Positions 1-5,923 of a DNA stretch of 8,087 nt are shown piece after piece. The position numbers were made by a program, and so were the translations under genes. The notes below the pieces were generated by a model. The model worked only from the letters and a program-made list of their open reading frames with translations. It did no database searches and had not been told where the DNA came from. Position 1 is the stretch's first letter. Each line of letters starts with the position of its first letter. Source of the DNA: Methanomassiliicoccales archaeon. GTDB lineage: Archaea > Thermoplasmatota > Thermoplasmata > Methanomassiliicoccales > Methanomethylophilaceae. Location: contig CAAFZG010000056.1 in NCBI GenBank assembly GCA_900767505.1, forward strand, positions 1 through 8,087, in the 5' to 3' direction.

Positions 1-178
1 AGCTAGTATGTTCACTGCTGTCGCTTCGCTGTTCCCGATCCTCGATGAGGATCCGACCTGCGGAGAGGACGAGATCATCAAGATCATGAGCTCAATCAAG
101 GACCCGCTCGGGTACTTCTATGCCTACACAATGAGCAAATCCCTCATCAAGAGGGGTGTCAAGGAAGGAGGTCAGTAA
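1..178 (+). CDS. mvhG: F420-non-reducing hydrogenase small subunit MvhG, C-terminal end (partial)
   Basis: Reading from base 2, the frame is open to a TAA at 176-178 and gives 58 residues ending in GYFYAYTMSKSLIKRGVKEGGQ-like basic sequence. The 5' part lies outside the window, so the iron-sulfur cluster cysteines cannot be inspected; one cysteine (in DPTCGED) is visible. The identification rests on context: it ends immediately before mvhA, the usual order in mvhDGA operons, and the tail fits the C-terminal region of this small subunit. MvhG carries the [FeS] chain that passes electrons from the NiFe site in MvhA to MvhD and heterodisulfide reductase in the cytoplasm (family knowledge). The last codons contain the ribosome binding site of mvhA, so the two genes are clearly cotranscribed. 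Confidence 0.75.
   Translation, partial: ASMFTAVASLFPILDEDPTCGEDEIIKIMSSIKDPLGYFYAYTMSKSLIKRGVKEGGQ
167..172 (+). promoter_or_regulatory. Strong Shine-Dalgarno of mvhA
   Basis: GGAGGT lies inside the last codons of mvhG, six bases before the mvhA ATG at 179, which directly follows the mvhG stop. It fixes the mvhA start. It also contrasts with several other genes here that show no such site and appear leaderless. Confidence 0.85.
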
Positions 179-1696
179 ATGACTGGACCTGTAATTTGGG
201 ATGACAAGAAAAAAGTCTCTGGAAACCGTGTGACGGTCGACCCGATCACCCGTCTCGAGGGACACGGGAAGATCGAGATCTTCCTGGATGACAAGGGAGA
301 CGTTACCAACGCCTACTGGCAGGTTCCCGAGTTGAGAGGATTCGAGAGATTCTGCATCGGAAGGAAGGTAACCGAGCTGAACCAGATCACCGCCAGGCTC
401 TGCGGTGTGTGCCCCGGTGCACACCACCTGGCCGCAACGAAGGCTATCGACGGATGCTACAACGCCAAGCCCACCGATACCGCGTTCCTGATCAGGGACA
501 CGTTCTACAACGCACACTTCGTGCACAGCCACATTGCGCACTTCTACGCATTGGCCGCGCCCGACTTCGTCTGCGGACCCGCAGCCCCCGCTGCGGAGAG
601 GAACGTTCTCGGAGTCATCGGACACGTCGGTCTCGAGCTCGGTTCCGCAGTCGTCAAGACCCGCCGTGAGGCTCAGAACGTCCAGGCTATCATCGCCGGA
701 AAGCCCACCCACCCCCTGCTCGGAGTGCCTGGAGGAGTTTCCAAGGCCGTCTCCAAGGAGGAGCAGAAGCAGATCATCGGATTTGCGGAGGACATGGTCG
801 AGTTCGGAAAGACCTCGCTGCAGGTCTTCAAGGACGTCGTTCTCAGCAACAAAGAGTACATGGACATCGTCCTGAATCCCGACCTCTACTACCACGAGAC
901 CTACCACATGGGACTTGTCAACGACAAGGACCAGTTCGAGATCCACGACGGTAAGGTCAAGGTCGTCAACCAGAAGGGCGAGCAGACCAACCTCTACGAT
1001 GCCTACGACTACCTCGACAACATCGCCGAGGCCGTCGAGCCCTGGTCCTACGAGAAATTCCCGTACCTCAAGAACCCCGGATACAAGGGACTTGTCGACG
1101 GACCCGACAGCGGACTGTACAGGGCCTCGCCTCTGTCCAGGCTCAACGTGTGCAAGGAGATGCCCACACCTCTGGCCAACGATGCTCTCACCGAGTACCG
1201 CGGAATCCTGAAGGACGCCGGAGTCAACGGACCCTGCCAGCACACACTGGTCACACACTGGGCAAGGCTCATCGAGCTGATCTGCTGCGCTGAGAAGTGT
1301 CTCGAGGACGCTCAGAACCCCGATCTCTGCAACGGAGACATCAAACAGACCGATCTCGTCCCCGGAGGACGCGGAGTAGGATGCGTCGAGGCTCCCAGAG
1401 GAACCCTGACACACGACTACACATGCGATGAGAACGGAATCGTCACCGCATGCAACATGGTTGTCGGAACGACCAACAACAACGGTCCCATCTGTATGGA
1501 TGTCGCCAAGGTCGCCAAGGCTCTGATCCACAACTTCGAGGTCTCTCCCGGACTGCTTAACATGGTTGAGATGGCGTTCAGGGCATACGATCCCTGCAAC
1601 TCCTGTGCAACCCATGCTCTGCCCGGTCAGATGCCTCTGACAGCTGAGATCAGGAACGCTGACGGTTCGATCTACGACACCATCAGCCGCAACTGA
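179..1696 (+). CDS. mvhA: F420-non-reducing [NiFe]-hydrogenase large subunit MvhA
   Basis: This 505-residue protein is the catalytic subunit of the cytoplasmic Mvh hydrogenase (group 3 [NiFe]). Mvh oxidises H2 and feeds electrons through MvhG and MvhD to heterodisulfide reductase HdrABC for flavin-based electron bifurcation (family knowledge). Visible motifs are RLEGH at residues 25-29, the L1 motif RLCGVCPGAHH at 73-83 (nickel ligands C75 and C78), and the C-terminal L2 motif DPCNSCATH at 471-479 (ligands C473 and C476). A 26-residue tail follows H479. In this superfamily a maturation endopeptidase normally cuts after that histidine, so the tail is probably removed. The start is secured by the GGAGGT site and by direct abutment to mvhG. 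No in-frame stop, selenocysteine codon or frameshift is seen. A good hairpin terminator follows, so mvhA is the last gene of its operon. Confidence 0.95.
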   Translation: MTGPVIWDDKKKVSGNRVTVDPITRLEGHGKIEIFLDDKGDVTNAYWQVPELRGFERFCIGRKVTELNQITARLCGVCPGAHHLAATKAIDGCYNAKPTDTAFLIRDTFYNAHFVHSHIAHFYALAAPDFVCGPAAPAAERNVLGVIGHVGLELGSAVVKTRREAQNVQAIIAGKPTHPLLGVPGGVSKAVSKEEQKQIIGFAEDMVEFGKTSLQVFKDVVLSNKEYMDIVLNPDLYYHETYHMGLVNDKDQFEIHDGKVKVVNQKGEQTNLYDAYDYLDNIAEAVEPWSYEKFPYLKNPGYKGLVDGPDSGLYRASPLSRLNVCKEMPTPLANDALTEYRGILKDAGVNGPCQHTLVTHWARLIELICCAEKCLEDAQNPDLCNGDIKQTDLVPGGRGVGCVEAPRGTLTHDYTCDENGIVTACNMVVGTTNNNGPICMDVAKVAKALIHNFEVSPGLLNMVEMAFRAYDPCNSCATHALPGQMPLTAEIRNADGSIYDTISRN

Positions 1697-1704
1697 TTAT
1701 AAAC

Positions 1705-1734
1705 GGGGCTTCGGCCCCCCTTTATTATTTTTTT
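1705..1734 (+). terminator. Terminator of the mvh operon
   Basis: A five-base-pair GGGGC/GCCCC stem (1705-1709 with 1714-1718) closes a TTCG tetraloop. It is followed by a T-rich stretch ending in seven Ts (1728-1734). It begins nine bases after the mvhA stop. Confidence 0.85.
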
Positions 1735-1743
1735 AAAAAAAAA
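1735..1743 (-). terminator. Oligo-T terminator of the srp19-nnr-phosphoesterase operon
   Basis: Nine consecutive As on the plus strand give a T9 tract on the minus strand, two bases after the stop codon of the phosphoesterase gene. Archaeal RNA polymerase terminates at such U-tracts (established). It directly abuts the T-tract of the mvh terminator, so the two convergent operons share a 39-bp bidirectional terminator. Confidence 0.75.
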
Positions 1744-1744
1744 T

Positions 1745-2536
1745 TCAGCGACGGCCGCGTGATCCGTCTTTCCATCTGGAATTGTCCCTGCCCGTTATCA
1801 TAAGGTCGCATCTCCTTCCGAGATCCAATCCGTCGAGGAGGTATACGCGGGCATCGTCCAGATCGAGCAGGTCGCTGTTCATCACAGGGCCCAGAAGCTC
1901 TTCGCCTATTGCATTGATCGGGGATCCTCCGAGCATCCTGTTGAACGCAGGGATGACGATGAACCTCTCCGGAAGTTCCGGATATCTGTCGTCGGAAGCC
2001 CCTTCACGGAAATGACCTCTGAGCCAACAGGGTTCGGTCATCATCTTCCCTATACCGTCTCTGAACATGACGGAAGGGTGGTTGTGTGCCATGATGAGTG
2101 TGTTGCAGCGCATGACATCCTCAGACGGCCATGTGTGGCCGTGGATGAACCCCACGTCTCCGAGGAGGAGGCCAGTGGCAGGTCTTATCTTCACTCTGCT
2201 CGGAAGGAACTCCTCTATGTTGGTATCGTGGTTGCCGCGGACCACATCTATTATGTCGAATCTTTCAAAGAGCGATTCGAAGAAATCCGGAATCTCGCGG
2301 TATTCCTGCTTGTTGCTACCCGGAACGGAGTCCTTAACATCACCGATTACGACCAATCTGCTGATGTCCTCATCGCAGGAACTCATGATCTCGTCCATCA
2401 TATCCTGAGTGTGTGACACGATATGGAATCCCTTGGACATAAGGTGGGATTCGACGCCGATATGCAGGTCCCCTATCACTAGGCAGTTCTCGACCTTCAA
2501 AGCAGGAACTCCATGGATAGGCTGTATGTATGTCAA
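1745..2536 (-). CDS. Archaeal metallophosphoesterase, SbcD/Mre11-related (MJ0037-like family)
   Basis: This 263-residue protein has the calcineurin-like phosphoesterase metal-binding motifs in order: GDLHIG (22-27, D23 and H25), GDVKD (65-69), GNHD (101-104), HGHTW (132-136) and AHNHP (150-154), where the usual GH-x-H reads AH-x-H. Size, the N-terminal lead into GDLHIG, and the C-terminal GGSPIN stretch match the archaeal putative phosphoesterase family related to SbcD/Mre11. It lacks the length and capping domain of true Mre11 nucleases, so substrate and role are unknown. The start is a TTG that overlaps the nnr stop as TTGA, with a GAGG about ten bases upstream, implying translational coupling; no nearer ATG precedes the first motif. 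It is last in the operon and is followed by a T9 terminator. Confidence 0.85.
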   Translation of the reverse strand: MTYIQPIHGVPALKVENCLVIGDLHIGVESHLMSKGFHIVSHTQDMMDEIMSSCDEDISRLVVIGDVKDSVPGSNKQEYREIPDFFESLFERFDIIDVVRGNHDTNIEEFLPSRVKIRPATGLLLGDVGFIHGHTWPSEDVMRCNTLIMAHNHPSVMFRDGIGKMMTEPCWLRGHFREGASDDRYPELPERFIVIPAFNRMLGGSPINAIGEELLGPVMNSDLLDLDDARVYLLDGLDLGRRCDLMITGRDNSRWKDGSRGRR

Positions 2537-3912
2537 GGGATCAGATTCCTCAGGACTTTGGGGATGTTCTCAATGACATCCGTGGCGATCATTCCGTATG
2601 ATTTCTCATCCGCAGCATATTCGCCGGCCTTGCCGCATATGAAAGCACCGAGGCAGGCGGAATCGAAGGGGGACATCGATTTGGACAACAGGGCGGCTAT
2701 GCATCCCGCAAGAACATCACCTGTGCCGGCCCCTGTCATCGCAGGTGTGCCCGTTCTGTTCAGTCTGGTGCGTTGACCGTCGGAGATCTCATCGACGGCT
2801 CCTTTGAGGATTATCGTGGCGTGCAATTCGTTGGATAGTTCTCTGACATCGCAGCAGCCGCCAAGGGCCCTGAATTCCGCTTTATGGGGTGTCAGCACGG
2901 TCGGAGAATCGAATCTCATGCCGGACACGGCAGTTATGCCGTCAGCATCGATCACCATCGGTGTTTTGCATTCGGATACGAACATCCTCACGGCGTCAAC
3001 GGTCCTCCCGTCCGTGCCAAGTCCCGGACCGATCAACACGGTATCGTACTTTGCGGATTCCTCCAGAAGGAAAGGTATCGAATCAGTGGTAAGAACATCG
3101 CCCGGAAGAGGTGTGATCATCAGAACAGGGCTGATCTGTGCAACGATGTTGAATATAGATTCGGGGGAATACAATCTGACTATGTCCGCGCCTGTCCTCA
3201 GTGCGGAATATGATGCCATGGCCGGGGCGCCGTAGTATGGGCCACCGGCGATGACCATGAGCCTGCCATTCTGACCTTTATGACTGTTCTTGGCAGGTAC
3301 CGGATATCTGATCATGTCTCCCGGTCCGACATAGTCCGCAGCTTCGGACGGAATGCCTATGTCTGCGACGATGATTCTGCCACAGTTGCTCTCGTCCATC
3401 CCGGTCTTCAGGTCATGGAATGTGATAGTTGCGGAAGGTACGATACGAACATCGGAAAAGAAACCGGACGGAACATCAACTGATATGATACGATCTCCCA
3501 GCTGAGCACAGTCGGTTATGAATTTTCTGTAGGGATCTCTGACGGTCCCTGAAGCTCCAGTGCCCAATGCACAATCCACGATCAGGTCATACCTGTCAAG
3601 CTCGACCGATTCATAATCGGTCACAATGCATTTCAATGAATCGAAGAACGAACGGGCCTCATCGCCGCGTATGTTCTCGGCTTTTTTCAGAAGGGCCACA
3701 GTCACATTCTCGGGATGAAGGAATGATGCGGCAGCGAAGCCGTCACCGCCATTATTGCCGGGTCCGCAGACGAAAATGATCCTTGCACCGGGATAGTTGG
3801 CGAGGATGTAGTCCGCAACGGTCTTTCCCGCGTTGTGCATCAGCGTCCTGACCGAGACGCCCAACGATTCGGAATTGATGTCTAGCACCCTGGAATCCAG
3901 GGGACTCATCAT
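2533..3912 (-). CDS. nnr: Bifunctional NAD(P)H-hydrate epimerase / ADP-dependent NAD(P)H-hydrate dehydratase
   Basis: This 459-residue fusion enzyme repairs hydrated NADH and NADPH. The N-terminal YjeF-type epimerase (about 1-195) shows GPGNNGGDG at 50-58, DCALGTG at 113-119 and SVDVPSG at 144-150. The C-terminal ribokinase-like dehydratase (about 205-459) shows the HKGQNG entry (211-216), GPGLG (295-299), IDADG (321-325), TPHKAEF (341-347) and GAGTGDVLAG (394-403) with the expected catalytic D399. Both domains look complete. Two consecutive ATGs (3912 and 3909) could start it. The first is four bases after the srp19 stop and is preceded by an AAGGGTGAT Shine-Dalgarno, so it is preferred. The gene sits between srp19 and the SbcD-related phosphoesterase in one operon; no functional link among the three is evident. 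Confidence 0.95.
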   Translation of the reverse strand: MMSPLDSRVLDINSESLGVSVRTLMHNAGKTVADYILANYPGARIIFVCGPGNNGGDGFAAASFLHPENVTVALLKKAENIRGDEARSFFDSLKCIVTDYESVELDRYDLIVDCALGTGASGTVRDPYRKFITDCAQLGDRIISVDVPSGFFSDVRIVPSATITFHDLKTGMDESNCGRIIVADIGIPSEAADYVGPGDMIRYPVPAKNSHKGQNGRLMVIAGGPYYGAPAMASYSALRTGADIVRLYSPESIFNIVAQISPVLMITPLPGDVLTTDSIPFLLEESAKYDTVLIGPGLGTDGRTVDAVRMFVSECKTPMVIDADGITAVSGMRFDSPTVLTPHKAEFRALGGCCDVRELSNELHATIILKGAVDEISDGQRTRLNRTGTPAMTGAGTGDVLAGCIAALLSKSMSPFDSACLGAFICGKAGEYAADEKSYGMIATDVIENIPKVLRNLIP

Positions 3913-3916
3913 GGTA

Positions 3917-4213
3917 TCACCCTTTCTGGTTCTTGACCAGGATCTCTGCGACCTTGGGTAGCAATTCCGTCTTGCTCATCACGCCTTTCTCGACTTTGAC
4001 GCATCCATGGCAGTCGCGGGGTGCTTTGGGGTATGACATATTCTCCTTGACTTCGTATTCGAGATCCAGGATCATGACGCCCTTGGCGATTATATCGAGG
4101 TCCGGATTGGATACGCACAGCTCTTTGGGTAGTCTTCTTCCCTCGGACCTGGTGCGGTCCAGATCGAAGTACTCGGGCCAAAGCGTAATCGCTACGTCGG
4201 GGTCATATGCCAT
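3917..4213 (-). CDS. srp19: Signal recognition particle protein SRP19
   Basis: This 98-residue basic protein matches archaeal SRP19, which binds helices 6 and 8 of 7S RNA and primes SRP54 binding for co-translational membrane targeting (family knowledge). The visible core is ITLWPEYFDLDRTRSEGRRL near the N-terminus, then a helix with PKEL, and a later YPKAPRDCHGCVKVE segment followed by a lysine-rich end. The frame stays open a further 34 codons upstream. The ATG at 4213 is chosen because conserved sequence begins just after it and a TATA box is centred about 25 bp before it, which would make the transcript leaderless; no Shine-Dalgarno is present. It is the first gene of the operon, four bases before nnr. 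Confidence 0.92.
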   Translation of the reverse strand: MAYDPDVAITLWPEYFDLDRTRSEGRRLPKELCVSNPDLDIIAKGVMILDLEYEVKENMSYPKAPRDCHGCVKVEKGVMSKTELLPKVAEILVKNQKG

Positions 4214-4234
4214 ACGCTGACAATCTTCGGTTCG

Positions 4235-4242
4235 ATATTTAT
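4235..4242 (-). promoter_or_regulatory. TATA box of the srp19-nnr-phosphoesterase operon
   Basis: The minus strand reads ATAAATAT, centred about 25 bp upstream of the srp19 ATG at 4213. That is the usual archaeal TATA-to-start-site distance, so transcription probably begins at or next to the start codon. Confidence 0.65.
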
Positions 4243-4259
4243 GTAATTCTATGAATCGC

Positions 4260-4291
4260 AACCCAGTCTGTGAAACACATCGGACTGGGTT
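4260..4291 (-). repeat. Bulged 13-bp inverted repeat between rps8e and the srp19 promoter
   Basis: AACCCAGTC (4260-4268) pairs perfectly with GACTGGGTT (4283-4291). Inside it, TGTG (4269-4272) pairs with CACA (4276-4279) around an AAA loop, leaving only TCG (4280-4282) as a bulge. The result is a 13-bp stem with one three-base bulge. It lies 18 bp upstream of the srp19 TATA box and beyond the rps8e terminator. No T-tract follows on either strand. It could be a back-up terminator, a processing signal or a DNA operator; the sequence does not decide. Confidence 0.6.
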
Positions 4292-4327
4292 TCGACGAAT
4301 AAGGTATCTTCCCAAATTGGTAGATGG

Positions 4328-4355
4328 AAAAAAGAAGGGATTTGCCCCGAAGGGC
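4328..4355 (-). terminator. Terminator of rps8e
   Basis: On the minus strand a GCCC/GGGC stem (4344-4355) closes a TTCG tetraloop and is followed after ten bases by six Ts (4328-4333). It lies about 20 bases after the rps8e stop codon. Confidence 0.65.
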
Positions 4356-4376
4356 TAAGGGGTTTGGTGATCGTGA

Positions 4377-4757
4377 TTACTCAAGCAGTACAGCGTTAAT
4401 GGCGCCATCCTGTCCAGGCCTGGACGTAACGATGGCGTCGCCGATCTCGGTAGTGATGGTTGCCCCTTTGTTCATGATGTTACGCTGAACGTAGTTGGGG
4501 TCAGCCGGGTTGGACTTAACAGTCAGGATCTTGACTTTCTTGACTGAGTTGGTCTTCTTATCGACCACATTGGCGTACTGAGCGCTGAGCATTCCAACCT
4601 TGACACTTCCTCCGGCTCCGCGATACTGCTTGAGCGACTGCTCACCGATCTTGGTGAACTGCTTCTCTCTGCCGATCTCGAACTTTCTCTTACCCTTGTT
4701 GGCGACAAGCCTGCCACCAGTGGGCTTCCTGTTGGATTTACCCTGCCAAAGTGCCAT
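4377..4757 (-). CDS. rps8e: 30S ribosomal protein S8e
   Basis: This 126-residue basic protein has the hallmark S8e opening MALWQGKSNRKPTGGRL and the later RGAGG, SNPADPNYVQRNIMNKGA and GAINAVLLE-type C-terminus. It is a small-subunit ribosomal protein shared by archaea and eukaryotes. A TTG three codons upstream (4766) would give a longer N-terminus. The ATG at 4757 is preferred because the family begins at M-x-x-WQGKS and the TATA box position puts transcription start near 4765. The leader would then be only about eight bases, without a Shine-Dalgarno. The gene stands alone between its own promoter and terminator. Confidence 0.96.
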   Translation of the reverse strand: MALWQGKSNRKPTGGRLVANKGKRKFEIGREKQFTKIGEQSLKQYRGAGGSVKVGMLSAQYANVVDKKTNSVKKVKILTVKSNPADPNYVQRNIMNKGATITTEIGDAIVTSRPGQDGAINAVLLE

Positions 4758-4786
4758 TGTAATCAAGCAGGCTAAATATGGTTCCC

Positions 4787-4795
4787 TATATAAAA
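4787..4795 (-). promoter_or_regulatory. TATA box of rps8e
   Basis: The minus strand reads TTTTATATA, centred about 34 bp upstream of the S8e ATG. This is the strongest TATA match in this intergenic stretch and predicts a very short leader. Confidence 0.7.
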
Positions 4796-4845
4796 TTAAC
4801 TTAAAAGTCTGGAATGTGAGCGTTCAAGCATCACATTTCAATTGG

Positions 4846-4867
4846 AAAAATGGGCGGCGTATGCGCC
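4846..4867 (-). terminator. Possible terminator of the YfcE-like phosphoesterase gene
   Basis: On the minus strand GGCG-CATA-CGCC (4856-4867) forms a short hairpin and five Ts follow at 4846-4850. It lies about 80 bases after the phosphoesterase stop, beyond the larger inverted repeat at 4880-4932, and before the rps8e promoter. Confidence 0.4.
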
Positions 4868-4879
4868 ATAAAAGGGGTT

Positions 4880-4932
4880 AGGGCCATCGAACGCATCTGT
4901 CGGTCACTATCGAAGAACGACTCGATGGCCCT
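4880..4932. repeat. 11-bp perfect inverted repeat enclosing 31 bp
   Basis: AGGGCCATCGA (4880-4890) is the exact reverse complement of 4922-4932. The intervening 31 bases contain further TCGA copies, so alternative pairings are possible. It begins 14 bases after the stop of the phosphoesterase gene on the minus strand. It could be that gene's 3' end structure or a small structured RNA. It lacks tRNA layout and has only a short T4 downstream on the minus strand. Confidence 0.6.
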
Positions 4933-4946
4933 TTATTCGCGCATTT

Positions 4947-5588
4947 TCACTCAGACGGACCCCGCAGTTCGACTTTGATGTCATCGCCGCCGATATCGAT
5001 GAGAGCATAGTATCCGTCTTTGGCAGGTCCGGGATTGACGAATGTGGTGCCGTCCTGCTCCACCACGCCGATGGCCTCGTGGATATGTCCGGAAAGGGCG
5101 AGTATCGGGTGGTATTCGTCGACGATCTTCTTCACGGCAGGGCTGCCCACACTGAGTCCGGACGGAATCTGATCGAGGATCCCGTACGAAGGGGCATGCG
5201 TCATGAGGATCATACCCTCGGAGGCATTCTTTTTGAGTCCGTCGTAGAGCTCATCCTCCGTGAGTTCGAACGTCGTGTCGAATATGGTTATGTTGGAGCC
5301 GCCGAGTCCGACGAGTTTGTGTCCCGCGACATCCGCGGTCTTGCCGTGCATATCGATTGCAACCGACGAGATCGCATCGGGGAGGTCACGGGGATCGCAG
5401 TTACCGGGGATGACGTACGTCTTGGAATCGATCTTGGATACGATGTCCGCAGCTTCGGCCGCAGTGCCGAAATTGGTGACATCCCCGAGGAAAAGCACGG
5501 AATCAACATCGTTCTTCCTGATGGCTTCGTTGATCCACTCCAGGGCGGAGCAATTCTGATGCAGGTCTGTGATGACCAGTAATTTCAT
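4947..5588 (-). CDS. YfcE-like calcineurin-type metallophosphoesterase
   Basis: This 213-residue single-domain phosphoesterase has a complete metal site: DLHQN (8-12), GDV (35-37), GNCD (62-65, with C where GNHD is more common), THAP (130-133) and GHIHE (167-171), ending in an FVNPGPA-type strand. This pattern fits small archaeal/bacterial phosphodiesterases of the YfcE/MJ0936 type. The physiological substrate cannot be read from sequence. An upstream GTG (5609) would add seven residues. The ATG at 5588 is chosen because the first beta strand MKLLVITDLH begins there, as in the family; only a weak AGGAT lies upstream. It appears monocistronic and is unrelated in detail to the SbcD-type phosphoesterase 2.4 kb away. 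Confidence 0.88.
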   Translation of the reverse strand: MKLLVITDLHQNCSALEWINEAIRKNDVDSVLFLGDVTNFGTAAEAADIVSKIDSKTYVIPGNCDPRDLPDAISSVAIDMHGKTADVAGHKLVGLGGSNITIFDTTFELTEDELYDGLKKNASEGMILMTHAPSYGILDQIPSGLSVGSPAVKKIVDEYHPILALSGHIHEAIGVVEQDGTTFVNPGPAKDGYYALIDIGGDDIKVELRGPSE

Positions 5589-5654
5589 AGTGGTTAATCC
5601 TGAACTCACTACATAATAGTAGCATCACGGGACGTGTCTTCTTATGATACTCCT

Positions 5655-5662
5655 AATATATT
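5655..5662 (-). promoter_or_regulatory. Candidate TATA box of the YfcE-like phosphoesterase
   Basis: An AATATATT sequence lies about 70 bp upstream of the ATG at 5588, which would give a leader of roughly 45 bases. A weaker AT-rich stretch near 5612-5619 would instead give a leaderless transcript. The AATATATT is symmetric and could also serve the plus strand. Confidence 0.35.
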
Positions 5663-5720
5663 GTATAAGCGGGGATGCATCACGCGGTCCGTTTTACGGA
5701 CAGTCTGCCTCATACCAAAC

Positions 5721-5727
5721 ATTTAAA
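5721..5727 (+). promoter_or_regulatory. TATA box of the tRNA-Ser gene
   Basis: ATTTAAA preceded by ACCAAAC lies about 33 bp before the first base of the tRNA. This predicts a primary transcript with a leader of about seven bases, to be removed by RNase P. Confidence 0.55.
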
Positions 5728-5756
5728 GGTAATGTGGGATTCCCCTAGTCAAGCAA

Positions 5757-5844
5757 GTGGAGATGGCCCAGCCTGGTAAGGCGTAGGACTGCTAATCCTA
5801 TGTCCCAAAAGGACCCGGGGGTTCGAATCCCCCTCTCCACGCCA
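5757..5844 (+). tRNA. tRNA-Ser (anticodon GCU), CCA encoded
   Basis: Complete type II cloverleaf. The acceptor GTGGAGA (5757-5763) pairs with TCTCCAC (5834-5840). The D arm GCC/GGC follows with GG in its loop. Anticodon stem TAGGA/TCCTA (5784-5788 with 5796-5800) holds loop CTGCTAA with anticodon GCT at 5791-5793, reading AGC and AGU. The long variable arm has a GTCC/GGAC stem (5802-5805 with 5811-5814) as expected for serine. The T arm is GGGGG-TTCGAAT-CCCCC (5817-5833). The discriminator is G5841 and the 3' CCA (5842-5844) is genomically encoded. No intron is seen. Confidence 0.97.
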
Positions 5845-5923
5845 TTCACATTCTGTTCTCGATCATCGTAGTGTTTGTTCGGATGGACACTTCAAACGTT
5901 TCCGGAGGGCAATCCCGACGGCA

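Noticed and set aside
92..1615. A 507-codon open frame on the minus strand opposite mvhA
   Set aside because: It is antisense to a certain gene and has a low-complexity Val/Leu/Asp/Ser/Gly-rich composition typical of a shadow of biased codon usage. It has no recognisable domain.
2012..2416. A 134-codon plus-strand frame within the SbcD-related phosphoesterase gene
   Set aside because: It lies entirely opposite a gene with a complete metal-site motif set and has no domain or promoter of its own.
4214..4315. An N-terminal extension of SRP19 by 34 codons
   Set aside because: The extension covers the TATA box and the inverted repeat, and SRP19 homology starts after the ATG at 4213.
4880..4932. 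A tRNA or pylT-like gene
   Set aside because: Only about 51-53 bases, with an 11-bp outer stem and no anticodon or T arm.
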